Part shown: positions 54,429-64,000 of the stretch, piece after piece | Numbering within the stretch: position 1 is the stretch's first letter | How the letters are laid out: the number at the start of each line of letters is the position of its first letter | Assembly (NCBI GenBank): GCA_019638615.1 | Contig: JAHBTL010000002.1 | Location: 62,001 to 126,000, forward strand | Origin: Chitinophagaceae bacterium | GTDB lineage: Bacteria; Bacteroidota; Bacteroidia; Chitinophagales; Chitinophagaceae | Direction of reading: 5' to 3' | DNA: 64,000 nucleotides | Program-made: the position numbers and the translations under genes | Notes under the pieces: generated by a model | Databases searched by the model: none | What the model saw: only the letters and a program-made list of their open reading frames with translations | What the model was told of the DNA's origin: nothing

Positions 54429-54625
54429 TTATTACATTTCTCTTGAATATTTATTATTATTTTTAAGCCAAGAGGAACTCCCATAAAATTTTTCATTCAT
54501 CCTTTGTGTATTTTATAAATGAAAAATTTCATGTACGTTTGTTTATTCCTTCCAGTCTTCCTGATAAAACCCCTCGTTCAGAATTTTATTCTTTTATTTC
54601 CGGTACAAAGCCATAAACATTCAGT

Positions 54626-56707
54626 ATGAAAACGTTGTTGGGAATACTTGCTTTTTTAAGCACAGCATATGCACACGCTCAGGAACTCAGCCGTGGTCCT
54701 TACCTGCAGGCGGCAACAAGCAACAGCATACATATAAGATGGCGGACAGATATAGCAACCGGCAGCAGGGTACGATACGGCCTGGCACAAAACAACCTGA
54801 ACATGATGGTAGAAAACCTGGCGAATGTTACCGAACATGAACTCACTATCAGCGGGCTTACGCCGTCAACTCAATATTGGTACAGCATAGAATCCAGCAG
54901 CGGCTTGCTGCAAGGCGATGCCGACAATTTCTTTTATACCCTTCCTGTTCCGGGCTCTAAAGCGCTGTATCGCATTGCTGCCCTGGGCGATTGCGGCAAT
55001 GCCTCTGCCAATCAAATCAAAGTGAGAGATGCCCTGTTATATCATCTTGGAAACAACTACCTGACAGCCTGGCTTTTACTGGGGGATAACGCTTATGCTA
55101 CCGGTACAGATGCACAATACAGTACGGGATTTTTCAATATTTATAAAGACAGGTTCCTGAAACAAAACCCATTATTTCCAAGCCCCGGCAACCACGATTA
55201 CAATACAGGAGGACGTACTCCTGCTAACAGGGGCAATGTACCTTATCACAACATATTCAGTATGCCAATTAATGGCGAAGCAGGGGGCACACCCTCCGGC
55301 AATAAAGCATTTTATTCCTTTGATATCGGGAATATACACTTTTTATCCCTCGATTCTCATGGAGAAGAAGCGGGAGCAACCCGGCTGTATGATACTACCG
55401 GTCCCCAGGTTACCTGGGTTAAACAGGATCTTGAGAACAATACAAACAAAGACTGGATCATAGCCTACTGGCATCATCCTCCTTATACCATGGGCTCCCA
55501 CAACTCCGACGCAGAAATGGAACTGGTACGCATCAGGGGCAATTTTATCCGTATACTGGAGCGATATGGCGTCGATTTGATTGTTTGCGGTCACAGTCAT
55601 GTGTATGAGCGCAGCCGCTTAATGAAAGGCCACTACGATAATGAGGCATCTTTCGACCCGTCCGTACACAATGTCAGCGCCTCCAACGGCATGTATGACG
55701 GAACTGCCGGTTCCTGCCCTTATATAAAAAGATCGGCTGCGGGCAATGAAGGTACGGTGTATGTTGTGTCGGGCTCGGCAGGGCAGTTGGGGGGATCTGT
55801 AGCCGGGTTCCCGCACGATGCTATGTTTTACGGCAATAAAACAGCAGGAGGATCTTTACTGATGGAAGTAGAAGGAAATCGCCTGGACCTTAAATGGATT
55901 TGTGCCGACAGCGTTGTGCGTGATGGGTTTACCATGATAAAGGATGCAGGAAACAACAGCACCTACCATACCGAGGTAGGACAGAGTGTACAGCTTACTG
56001 CATCTTACCCGGGAACCTATAATTGGTCAGGAGGAGAAACAACCCGATCTGTCACTGTAACACCTGTTACATCCGGCACATTACAATATACTGTAAAAGA
56101 CAACCAGGATTGTATTACGGACACATTTAACGTTGTTGCTTCACTGGCTTTACCTGTAGCCTGGGGGAACATTAAATGCTGGTACGATAAAGGCTCAAAC
56201 GCGAATATATTGCAATGGGAGGTATTGTCGCAGCAAAAAAACAAAATGTTTACGATTGAGCGATCCGTCAATGCCACGCAGTTTAATGCGCTGGATGTGA
56301 TCCATCTTCCCACTGACGTCTCTCCGGGTCCCAATACGTATTCTTATACCGATCAAAAAATTGAAGCCGGAAGAAAATACTATTACCGGGTAAAGCAAAC
56401 GGATATTGATGGAAAGTCCGGCTATTCATCGGTGGTAACGCCCGATCGTACGGCTTCCCGTGATTTTGAAGTACAAATTATCCCCAACCCTGCTTCTGCA
56501 AACGAAATCAGGATCAGGCTGTCTGCCGGCACCCCACGGGTGGCAACACTAAAACTCACAGATAGCAATGGCAGAACAGTCAGCAAAACATCGCTGCAAC
56601 TGGATAATACATTGAAATCATTTATTCCCCCGGTAAGCGCAGGCGTATATTATCTTTCCGTTACTGTTCCGGGTTATTCAACTACCCGGACCATTGTGAT
56701 ACGTTAG
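54626..56707 (+). CDS. Purple acid phosphatase with FN3 and T9SS sorting domain
   Basis: A 693-residue secreted enzyme: signal peptide (cut near AHAQE), a fibronectin type III-like domain (about 20-110), and a metallophosphoesterase domain (about 115-420). Metal-binding motifs appear in order: ALGDCGNA, LLGDNAYATG, SPGNHDYN, WHHPPY and VCGHSHVYERS. After a beta-rich region a type A sorting domain is seen (VQIIPNPASANEIRIRL, TRTIVIR at the end). The enzyme would hydrolyse phosphate esters outside the cell and be exported by type IX secretion. Confidence 0.93.
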   Translation: MKTLLGILAFLSTAYAHAQELSRGPYLQAATSNSIHIRWRTDIATGSRVRYGLAQNNLNMMVENLANVTEHELTISGLTPSTQYWYSIESSSGLLQGDADNFFYTLPVPGSKALYRIAALGDCGNASANQIKVRDALLYHLGNNYLTAWLLLGDNAYATGTDAQYSTGFFNIYKDRFLKQNPLFPSPGNHDYNTGGRTPANRGNVPYHNIFSMPINGEAGGTPSGNKAFYSFDIGNIHFLSLDSHGEEAGATRLYDTTGPQVTWVKQDLENNTNKDWIIAYWHHPPYTMGSHNSDAEMELVRIRGNFIRILERYGVDLIVCGHSHVYERSRLMKGHYDNEASFDPSVHNVSASNGMYDGTAGSCPYIKRSAAGNEGTVYVVSGSAGQLGGSVAGFPHDAMFYGNKTAGGSLLMEVEGNRLDLKWICADSVVRDGFTMIKDAGNNSTYHTEVGQSVQLTASYPGTYNWSGGETTRSVTVTPVTSGTLQYTVKDNQDCITDTFNVVASLALPVAWGNIKCWYDKGSNANILQWEVLSQQKNKMFTIERSVNATQFNALDVIHLPTDVSPGPNTYSYTDQKIEAGRKYYYRVKQTDIDGKSGYSSVVTPDRTASRDFEVQIIPNPASANEIRIRLSAGTPRVATLKLTDSNGRTVSKTSLQLDNTLKSFIPPVSAGVYYLSVTVPGYSTTRTIVIR

Positions 56708-56718
56708 CCTTGACGAAA

Positions 56719-56750
56719 GGGTTCCGAACCTTCCGGAAGGTTCGGAACCC
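56719..56750. terminator. Perfect 32-base palindrome
   Basis: GGGTTCCGAACCTTCC and its exact inverse follow without a loop. The core GGGTTCCGAACC also occurs at 8442-8453. It lies 12 bases after the phosphatase stop and likely acts as a terminator-like stem, though no T run follows. It may instead be a dispersed repeat or protein-binding site. Confidence 0.5.
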
Positions 56751-56920
56751 TGTTGATATTTACAAACCCTTGCAACAAATTCTTCTCCTTATCAAATAAA
56801 GCTGTGTTTCATCTCCGTGTTTCGATCATATGCCTTAATTTGTGGAAGTTTGTATATATGACCATACATATTCAGGTAGAAGGGACTACCATACAAACGT
56901 TGTACACAATCTTATTTGTT

Positions 56921-59272
56921 ATGAAACATATTTACAGGCTTCCGATACTGCTTTTATCAGGATTATTCCAAATTCAGGATCTTCCTGCCCAGGATGTGCT
57001 GCAATATGTAGACCCGGACATTGGAACGGCGCACAGCCGCTGGTTTTTTTATACCCCTGCTGCTGTGCCTTACGGCATGGCTAAACTGGCGCCTTCTACC
57101 AACGGACATTACGGTAATCCGTCAGGTTGGGAAGCTGTTGGGTATGATACCCGGCATACTTCCATTGAAGGGTTTGTTCATTTTCATGAATGGCAGATCG
57201 GCGGCGTAAACATCATGCCCACTACAGGAGCTGTACAAGTGAAACCGGGCAAACTGGAGGATCCTGATGGAGGTTACAGGTCGCGTTTTAATAAAAAGAA
57301 CCAGGAAGCCGGGCCGGGCTATTATAAAGTATTGCTGGATGACTATAACATTACTGCCGAGCTAACAGCCACCCGGAGAGCAGGGCTGCACCGTTACACT
57401 TTCCCCGAAAGCAAAGAGGCGCATATTATACTGGATATTGGCAATAAGCAGGGTGAAAGCGGCGAGGTAACGGATGCGGGTATACGCATGCTCGACGAGA
57501 CGCATTTCGAAGGGTTTGTTGTAACCTATCCGAAGTATGTTCATTTATACGATCCCGAAGGAAAAACAGCCATGTATTTTTATGGAGAGATCAGTAAAAA
57601 GCCGGAAAGCATCGGCTCGTTTACTGCAGCAGGGATACAGCAGAACAGCTCATCGGCCAGCGGTAAAGGCGCCGGGCTTTTCCTGAACTATGCCACGGGC
57701 CGAAATGAAAAGATTGAATTAAAAGTAGGACTCTCCTATACTTCTGTTGCAAATGCACGGGAAAATTTTAATGCAGAAGCAGCAGGGCTGGGTTTTGATC
57801 AGGCAAAAGAAAATGCCCAAAATTTGTGGCGCAGGGAGCTAAATAAGATCAGGGTGGAAGGAAAAGAAGAAGCGGATAAGAGAAAATTCTATACCGGGCT
57901 TTTTCACGCGCTGCTGGGCAGGGGAATCGCCAGTGATGTAAATGGTGCCTATCCCAGACACCAGGCTCAGGTTGGACAATTACCTGGGCGTGATAAAAAT
58001 AATTCGCCGGAATTTATTAATACCGATGCGATATGGGGTGCCTTCTGGAACATTACCCAGCTATGGGCATTATCCTACCCTGAATGGTATAACAGCTATG
58101 TGCATACGCAATTGCAGATTTATAAAGATAAAGGCTGGTTTGGAGATGGCATAGCCAATAGCGAATACGTTTCGGGGGTAGGTACAAATTTTGTGGGCCT
58201 GGCCATTGCGGCTGCTTACCAGGCAGGCATACGCGATTATGACGTTAATCTGGCATATGAAGCGGTAAAAGCCAATGAAATGAACTGGCTGGGAAGAAAA
58301 GCAGGTTCGGGTAAAATGGATACGAAAGCTTTTGTACAGCTTGGTTATTCACCCCACCTTGAAGAGGACAGAACCGATTCAACGGGCTCCCGTTTTTCTG
58401 CTTCGCATACACTGGAATACAGCTTCAGTGCTTTCGCTGCCGCGCAAATGGCAAAGGCACTGGGCAAAGAAAATGATTACCGGCAACTGATCCGGTATGC
58501 TGACGGATGGAAGCATGTTTTTAACCCTGAAAATAAGTTGATGCAACCCAAAAAAGCAGACGGTTTGTTTATTGACAGGTTCGATCCTTACCAGGCGTGG
58601 CGGGGTTTCCAGGAAGGGAATGCCATTCAGTATTCTTTTTACGTGCCGCACAATCCTGCCGGGCTCATAAAAGCCATCGGTAAGGACGCATTCAATGCAA
58701 GGCTCGACAGTATTTTTCAAACCTCTCAGCAGAATGGATTCGGAGGCGGCAAAGTAATTGATGCATTTGCGGGCGTTAAATCGCTTTACAACCATGGTAA
58801 TCAGCCCTGCCTGCACATTAGCTGGTTATTCAACTTTTCGGGTAAACCCTGGTTAACGCAAAAATGGACAAGGGCAATATGCAATGAGTTTTATGGAACA
58901 GAACCCGTTCACGGCTATGGGTACGGGCAGGATGAGGACCAGGGGCAGTTGGGATCCTGGTATGTATTGGCGGCGCTTGGTTTGTTTGATGTAAAAGGTC
59001 TTACCGATATCAGGCCTGTTATTCAGTTTGGCAGTCCCATTTTCGACAGGGCCGATATTATGCTGGGAAATAAAAAATCATTAACGATAGAAACGAAAAA
59101 TAATTCCGGTAAGAATGTATATATACAATCAGCATCCTTTAACGGCAAGCCTTTGCACAACTGCTGGTTATACAGGGATGAGCTGATGAAAGGCGGAAAG
59201 CTTGTGTTTGTAATGGGCAATCAGCCCAATAAAAGCTGGGGAATACACACTCCGCCCCCTTCGCAGCAATAG
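56921..59272 (+). CDS. GH92 family glycoside hydrolase, second copy
   Basis: A 783-residue secreted GH92 protein, only distantly similar to the gene at 4765. Signal peptide (MKHIYRLPILLLSGLF), then VDPDIGTAHSRWFFYTPAAV, GHYGNPSGWEAVGYD, a catalytic-barrel stretch with QEGNAIQYSFYVPHN (general acid Glu), NHGNQPCLHISWLFNFSGKP and GQDEDQGQLGSWYVLAALGL (acidic pair). The ATG at 56921 was chosen over 56753 because it begins the signal peptide. Whether it cleaves a different mannoside linkage cannot be told. Confidence 0.92.
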   Translation: MKHIYRLPILLLSGLFQIQDLPAQDVLQYVDPDIGTAHSRWFFYTPAAVPYGMAKLAPSTNGHYGNPSGWEAVGYDTRHTSIEGFVHFHEWQIGGVNIMPTTGAVQVKPGKLEDPDGGYRSRFNKKNQEAGPGYYKVLLDDYNITAELTATRRAGLHRYTFPESKEAHIILDIGNKQGESGEVTDAGIRMLDETHFEGFVVTYPKYVHLYDPEGKTAMYFYGEISKKPESIGSFTAAGIQQNSSSASGKGAGLFLNYATGRNEKIELKVGLSYTSVANARENFNAEAAGLGFDQAKENAQNLWRRELNKIRVEGKEEADKRKFYTGLFHALLGRGIASDVNGAYPRHQAQVGQLPGRDKNNSPEFINTDAIWGAFWNITQLWALSYPEWYNSYVHTQLQIYKDKGWFGDGIANSEYVSGVGTNFVGLAIAAAYQAGIRDYDVNLAYEAVKANEMNWLGRKAGSGKMDTKAFVQLGYSPHLEEDRTDSTGSRFSASHTLEYSFSAFAAAQMAKALGKENDYRQLIRYADGWKHVFNPENKLMQPKKADGLFIDRFDPYQAWRGFQEGNAIQYSFYVPHNPAGLIKAIGKDAFNARLDSIFQTSQQNGFGGGKVIDAFAGVKSLYNHGNQPCLHISWLFNFSGKPWLTQKWTRAICNEFYGTEPVHGYGYGQDEDQGQLGSWYVLAALGLFDVKGLTDIRPVIQFGSPIFDRADIMLGNKKSLTIETKNNSGKNVYIQSASFNGKPLHNCWLYRDELMKGGKLVFVMGNQPNKSWGIHTPPPSQQ

Positions 59273-59390
59273 AAATACTCCATACGAAATCGAAATAAAA
59301 CTGCCAGGGTACAATTGCATACTTATATAAAATACATGATCTTTGCGCTCGTTTTAAAAACATTATTTTAAACTTCAGTTTAGTTTACTC

Positions 59391-60725
59391 ATGCCGCAAT
59401 CATTGTCTGCGGAAGCAAAAAAAACGGCAGCATTGTCATTGCCGATCATTTTAGGTGAATTGTCGCAGATGGCATTGCATATTATTGACACTGCCATGGT
59501 AGGTGCGCTGGGATATAAGCAACTTGCAGCCGCAGCACTGGTATTGTCTGTATTAAATATCCCTTTTGTGATTGGTATAGGGATGACTATTTCGGTTTCG
59601 CAACTGGTGTCGATGGCCCATGGCAGAAGAGATGGTCAAAGAGTGTCACATTTTTTTTACAACGGATTCTGGCTGTGCGCATTTACTGCAATTATTATCG
59701 CCTCCGCCCTTGTAGCATGCCGGAATGTACTGTTTCATCTTGGACAGGATACTGAAGTAGCAACACTGGCTGTTCCATTTCTTACCCTGATGGGCTGGAG
59801 CATTATACCAATGCTGCTTTTTATGGCATTAAAGCAGTTCACCGACGGGCTGGAGAAGACAAGAACTGCTATGGTAATTTCTATTGCGGCATTGCCGGTA
59901 AACATTTTTATTAACTGGTTATTGATTTTCGGGAACCTTGGCTTTCCCGCACTTGGATTGCCCGGAGCAGGTTGGGGAACGCTCATTACCCGCGCATTGA
60001 TGTTTTGTACATTGGGCGGAGTAATTCTATACCATCCCTTGTTTCGCAGGTACATCATAGTGCGCAAAAATCAATGGAAGCTAAAACTTAAAACCATTCG
60101 TGAATTATTGTACATAGGTGTGCCCAGCGGCCTGCAGGTAGGCATGGAAGGAGGCGCTTTTGCACTTTCAGGAATCATCATCGGCACGCTTGGAGCAACG
60201 GAGCAGGCGGCTCATCAAATAGCGCTGAGCTGCGCATCCTTTACATTCATGGTTTCATTGGGATTATCACAAGGCAGCTCTATACGGGTGAGTAACGCGT
60301 ATGGCACATTGAACCGGGCTAAGATTCTCAACATAGGAAAGAGCACGCTTATTACAGGACTGCTATACGGGATATTTTGCGCTGCCTTTTTTATACTCTT
60401 CCGCAATATGCTACCCCAGGCATTCAACAACAATACAGAAGTGATTAAAACAGCCTCCTTATTGCTGGTACTTGCCGCTATCTTCCAGATATCAGATGCC
60501 ACGCAGGTGATAGGCGCAGGGCTGATGCGTGGCATTAAAGATGTAAATGTTCCTACTGTTTTAATTGCCGTCGCCTATTGGGTCGTAGGCATTCCTGTAG
60601 GGTATTTGCTTACTTTCCAGGCAAAGCTTGGCCCTGCAGGAATCTGGATTGGCCTTATACTGGGGCTTACCTGCTCCAGCATTTTTTTATGCCTCCGGTT
60701 TTTTAAGATGGCGCGAAGAATATAA
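59391..60725 (+). CDS. MATE family efflux transporter
   Basis: A 444-residue transporter with twelve predicted membrane helices. MATE marks are LSLPIILGELSQMALHIIDT at the start, ALGYKQLAAAALVLSVLN, and KQFTDGLEKTRTAMVIS. Transport is driven by a sodium or proton gradient, exporting drugs or organic cations. It stands alone; 118 bases separate it from the GH92 gene. Confidence 0.93.
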   Translation: MPQSLSAEAKKTAALSLPIILGELSQMALHIIDTAMVGALGYKQLAAAALVLSVLNIPFVIGIGMTISVSQLVSMAHGRRDGQRVSHFFYNGFWLCAFTAIIIASALVACRNVLFHLGQDTEVATLAVPFLTLMGWSIIPMLLFMALKQFTDGLEKTRTAMVISIAALPVNIFINWLLIFGNLGFPALGLPGAGWGTLITRALMFCTLGGVILYHPLFRRYIIVRKNQWKLKLKTIRELLYIGVPSGLQVGMEGGAFALSGIIIGTLGATEQAAHQIALSCASFTFMVSLGLSQGSSIRVSNAYGTLNRAKILNIGKSTLITGLLYGIFCAAFFILFRNMLPQAFNNNTEVIKTASLLLVLAAIFQISDATQVIGAGLMRGIKDVNVPTVLIAVAYWVVGIPVGYLLTFQAKLGPAGIWIGLILGLTCSSIFLCLRFFKMARRI

Positions 60726-60828
60726 TGCGATTTAGAGATCACTATATACGTTACAGGCCGGGCAATTAAAATAAGCATCCTTTTTGCCGGAAAAGGGATT
60801 GTAATAATAAAAATGTATCAATTCCTTT

Positions 60829-63390
60829 TCACACTTCCTTCCTTAATATTTCCAGGGGCGGGGTATTCACCACTCCCCTGCTGTTGAATAAGCCAATGAT
60901 AACAGTAAGAAAGGTGATCGCAAAAAACAGGATAACGACCGGCGGCCAGGAAGGCTGAAACGGCGCGTCAAAGCTGAAATGAGCCAAGGCCCAGCTTCCT
61001 GCCAGTGATAACAGGATACCGGTTGCCGCGGCCAAAGCGCCCAGGAAAAAATATTCCAGTGTAATGATCAGGAATATCTGCCGGCGGCTGGCTCCGAGCG
61101 TTCGCAGTAAAATACTTTCCTGCATACGCTGGTATTTGCTTACGAATACGGAAGCGATCAATACGATCAGCCCGGTGGCGATGCTGAAGCCTGCCATGAA
61201 ACGGATCACAAAACCGATCTTTTCCAGCACTTCGTCCAGCACCCTCAAAATGAGGCCAAGGTCAATAATGGATATGTTAGGAAATTTTTGAACAACAGAC
61301 TGCTGGAATGCCGCAGACACTTCGCCGGAAGGCACGCGCGTGACCAACACATAAAACTGGGGCGCGTTTTCCAGCACGCCGGTAGGAAATACTACCCTGA
61401 AATTGGTTTGCACCCGCTGCCAGTCCACATCCCGGAGACTGCCTACCACGGTGGACATCAATGTTCCCTGCACGTTGAACAGGATGCTATCGCCCACGCC
61501 TACCCTTATATACTCTGCCCATCCTTTTTCAAGCGATATATACACAGGCTGTCCCTGTTGGTGCCCGCTGCCATCCATTTTACCTGCGGTTAATTTCTCT
61601 GAATCAGTAAGCGTATCCCTGTATGTTACTCTTATTTCTCCTTCGTAGGCACGCCGTGGAGTACGCAAAGTTGAATCTTTCCGCGCTTCTTCAGCAGTCC
61701 TGCCTTTGATCTCTTCTATGCGCATGGTTACAATAGGTACCTGCTGTTGCAACGGCAATTGAAATTTTTGTGCAAGCTCCGCCACGGCCTGCTTCTGGCT
61801 GGTCTGTATATCGAACAATACCATATTCGACTGATTGCCACTGCCAGACAGAGAAACCCTGTTCATCAGGGTGCCCTGCACGAAATACAATGTGCCGATG
61901 AAAAGCGTTCCCAATCCTATTGTAACGATCAGCAGGATGGTTTGATTGTTGGGCCTGTACAGGTTGGCAAATCCCTGCCGCCACACATAGCTCAATGCGG
62001 AAGGGAAAAATTTTTTCACCGCCCACCGTAACAGCAACGCTGCCATTGCCAGAATTATAAATGCAACCAGGATACCAGTTGTAAATACCGCCGCCTGCAT
62101 CCAGCTCTCCATCTGCAACCTTGCAAACAAACATACAAAAAGCAGGATGATGCCGAACAGCAGTATCTGCGCAGGGTCTTTCCATGAAGGGTGGGGCTCC
62201 AGCGAAATGCGTAATGTATACAATGGAGAAATATTACGCACCGAAAGCAGGGGCAATAAGCCAAACAACAGTGAAACGATCACTCCCAGCCCAAGGCCTT
62301 TGAAAACAGCACTCCACGAAACAGCAGTAGTGATATGCACAGGGAGCAGGTCTTTTAATACAACCGGCAACAACTGTTGCGCCAGTGTGCCTAAAGCCGC
62401 TCCTGCTATCGCCCCCACCAAACCGATCACAACAATCTGAATAAGATATATGAGAAAAGTCTGCAATCCAGAGGCGCCCAGGCAACGCAACACTGCAATG
62501 CCATGTATTTTTTCACGTACGTAGATGTTAATAGAACTGGCAATGCCTATACAACCCAGCAACAAGGCAATAAAGCCTACAAGTGTCAGGAATTTCGACA
62601 GGTCGTCGAACTGGCGGCTGGTTTGCTGCTTCCTGAACTCAGCGGTTTCATAATCCCAGCCCGATCTTTCGAGCGTATCCTTAACAGCCTCAAGTTGCTT
62701 ATTCATTTGAACATCCGATCCATACTTAAAATAATAAGTATACCTGAACCGGCTGCCTTTCTGCAACAGTCCTGTTTGCTCCAGGTACCGGAAAGGAATA
62801 TATACAGGCGCAGCTATAGTGGTTGAAACACCCGTACGTCCGGGAGCCTGTGTAAGCGTGCCCGCGATACGAAAGTCCAGCTCTCCAACCTGTATGGTAT
62901 CGCCCGGCTGCGCGTTGTACTGAAGCATCAGGGTTTTATCTACCAGCGCTTCCTGCCGTCCACGGAAATCCCTGCCCGCTGCTGCAGGAATGGTTTCCAG
63001 GCTCCCGTAGTAGGGATAATCCCCTTCCAGCGCCAATACTTCTACCAGTCTTGTACCGCCGCTCTTTTTAAAATACACCATTGATGCAAAGCTGCATTGT
63101 GCAGATCGTTCTTCTCCCAATGAATCGATCAGCTTGCCGACCGCTTCGTCCGGGGCACGATTGTTGTCCATTATAAGATCTGCGCCTGCCAGTGATTTTG
63201 CCTGGTTGTCAATGTCTTTTCTTACATTATTTTCTAAAGAAAATATAGCCACCAAAGCGGCAATGCCTATAATAATAGATGAAATAAACAACAATAACCG
63301 CCCGCGGTTGCGCCGGCTGTCGCGCCATGCCATGGTCAATAACCAGGAAAAATTGATTTGCTTGTGTTCCGGTGATGATAAATGATCCAT
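60829..63390 (-). CDS. FtsX-like ABC transporter permease (YbbP type)
   Basis: An 853-residue permease with the YbbP-type arrangement of two FtsX domains: N-terminal helix (about 29-50, LLLFISSIIIGIAALVAIFS), periplasmic domain (about 55-265), three helices (about 270-390), two central helices, a second periplasmic domain (about 520-720) and three C-terminal helices (about 730-845), ending in the conserved NTPPLEILRKEV. It starts 9 bases after the partial ATPase gene's stop. It may extract or deliver lipids or lipoproteins across the envelope; the substrate is unknown. Confidence 0.9.
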   Translation of the reverse strand: MDHLSSPEHKQINFSWLLTMAWRDSRRNRGRLLLFISSIIIGIAALVAIFSLENNVRKDIDNQAKSLAGADLIMDNNRAPDEAVGKLIDSLGEERSAQCSFASMVYFKKSGGTRLVEVLALEGDYPYYGSLETIPAAAGRDFRGRQEALVDKTLMLQYNAQPGDTIQVGELDFRIAGTLTQAPGRTGVSTTIAAPVYIPFRYLEQTGLLQKGSRFRYTYYFKYGSDVQMNKQLEAVKDTLERSGWDYETAEFRKQQTSRQFDDLSKFLTLVGFIALLLGCIGIASSINIYVREKIHGIAVLRCLGASGLQTFLIYLIQIVVIGLVGAIAGAALGTLAQQLLPVVLKDLLPVHITTAVSWSAVFKGLGLGVIVSLLFGLLPLLSVRNISPLYTLRISLEPHPSWKDPAQILLFGIILLFVCLFARLQMESWMQAAVFTTGILVAFIILAMAALLLRWAVKKFFPSALSYVWRQGFANLYRPNNQTILLIVTIGLGTLFIGTLYFVQGTLMNRVSLSGSGNQSNMVLFDIQTSQKQAVAELAQKFQLPLQQQVPIVTMRIEEIKGRTAEEARKDSTLRTPRRAYEGEIRVTYRDTLTDSEKLTAGKMDGSGHQQGQPVYISLEKGWAEYIRVGVGDSILFNVQGTLMSTVVGSLRDVDWQRVQTNFRVVFPTGVLENAPQFYVLVTRVPSGEVSAAFQQSVVQKFPNISIIDLGLILRVLDEVLEKIGFVIRFMAGFSIATGLIVLIASVFVSKYQRMQESILLRTLGASRRQIFLIITLEYFFLGALAAATGILLSLAGSWALAHFSFDAPFQPSWPPVVILFFAITFLTVIIGLFNSRGVVNTPPLEILRKEV

Positions 63391-63399
63391 GAGGGTTGT

Positions 63400-64000
63400 T
63401 TAAGCAGACAATACGGCATTCCTGGTTGGCTCATCGGAAATAATATGTCCGCCCTTTAGTTTAATGATCCTGTGTGTACTTTCTGCCAGTTCGGGATTAT
63501 GCGTTACTATGATCAGTGTAGTCCCCGCTTCTTTGTTCAGATCAAAAAGCAGTTGCACAATCCTGTCGCTGGTTTCATCATCCAGGTTACCGGTAGGTTC
63601 ATCGGCAAACAGTATTTTGGGATGGGTTGAAAACGCGCGCGCAATAGATACCCGTTGTTGCTCACCGCCCGATAACTGCACGGGATAATGATGGATACGC
63701 TCCGACAATCCTACCTTTTCAAGCAATGTCATTGCTCTGTCGCGGATATTCTTCTCATTTCTCAATTCAAGAGGAACCATCACGTTCTCCAATGCTGTTA
63801 AAGTGGGCATTAGTTGGAAATTCTGGAAAATAAATCCGAGATAACGGTTACGGATACGTGCTCTTTCGTCTTCTCCTAAATGGTCAAGCTGAATACCGTT
63901 CAATATCACCGATCCGCTGGTCGACCGGTCGAGCCCTGCGCATAAGCCGAGCAATGTGGTTTTACCGCTGCCGGAAGGTCCTACAATAGATACGATGGAA
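63400..64000 (-). CDS. ABC transporter ATP-binding protein (LolD/YbbA type), partial
   Basis: The 5' end lies beyond the window; the frame continues to base 64000. Walker A is at GPSGSGKTT (near 63965-63991), then QNFQLMPTLTALENVMVPLE (Q-loop), the signature QLSGGEQQRVSIARAFS, Walker B ILFADEPTGNLD and the switch His in IVTHNPELAE. It powers the FtsX-type permease directly downstream, with 9 bases between stop and start. About 200 residues are present. Confidence 0.93.
   Translation of the reverse strand, partial: SIVSIVGPSGSGKTTLLGLCAGLDRSTSGSVILNGIQLDHLGEDERARIRNRYLGFIFQNFQLMPTLTALENVMVPLELRNEKNIRDRAMTLLEKVGLSERIHHYPVQLSGGEQQRVSIARAFSTHPKILFADEPTGNLDDETSDRIVQLLFDLNKEAGTTLIIVTHNPELAESTHRIIKLKGGHIISDEPTRNAVLSA

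Overview
The window looks like a chromosomal segment of a Bacteroidota bacterium, most likely Chitinophagaceae or a close relative. The signs are: promoter-like TAnnTTTG boxes rather than Shine-Dalgarno-dominated starts; surface lipoproteins with a Cys-x-Lys-Asp-Asp export signal; a secreted phosphatase ending in a type IX secretion sorting domain; two GH92 alpha-mannosidase-type enzymes; a TonB-dependent receptor; and a partial aryl-polyene/flexirubin-type ketosynthase operon. The family assignment is inference; the phylum is well supported. No rRNA, tRNA, CRISPR array, integrase, transposase or prophage gene was recognised.

Layout: 0-7.1 kb is core and surface metabolism: the 3' end of proS, two small membrane proteins, pdhB, a TonB-dependent receptor, an unlisted 48-residue membrane microprotein and a GH92 enzyme. 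7.2-18.5 kb is an accessory region. It holds a MITE-like insertion with a 9-bp target duplication, hairpin repeats, a decaying toxin-antitoxin locus (intact DUF433, frameshifted DUF5615), a frameshifted orphan antitoxin, an HxlR regulator remnant, a frameshifted lipoprotein gene, and a tandemly repeated two-gene cassette. Each cassette has a secreted helical protein followed by a secreted protein with C-terminal ankyrin repeats. The cassettes are bounded by long imperfect palindromes that resemble attC sites in layout, and in one cassette the first gene is a clear pseudogene.

18.5-33.5 kb carries a beta-barrel protein, a divergently placed sensor kinase and response regulator, a Wzi-like outer-membrane protein, dapA, accA, clpB, a serine-hydrolase-fold protein that has lost its catalytic Ser and Lys, an M28 peptidase and a porin-like barrel. 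33.9-40.6 kb has lipoproteins and small membrane proteins, with two ~280-bp direct repeats flanking a three-gene block.

40.7-52.5 kb carries a large AsmA-like protein, trmH, a thioredoxin-like protein, then an ABC-2 permease, ACP, ketosynthase and chain-length-factor-like gene set, a MacB-type permease and tsaD. 52.6-64 kb carries a di-haem peroxidase fused to an imelysin-like domain, a purple acid phosphatase, a second GH92 enzyme, a MATE transporter and an FtsX-type permease with its partial ATPase.

The most interesting material is the duplicated secreted-protein cassette with its attC-like palindromes, the MITE whose empty site is visible 1.2 kb away, the covarying GTG-nnn-CAC palindromes, the 48-residue microprotein, the catalytically dead hydrolase, and two genes whose -7 boxes end only 3-4 bases before the ATG, suggesting leaderless transcripts.
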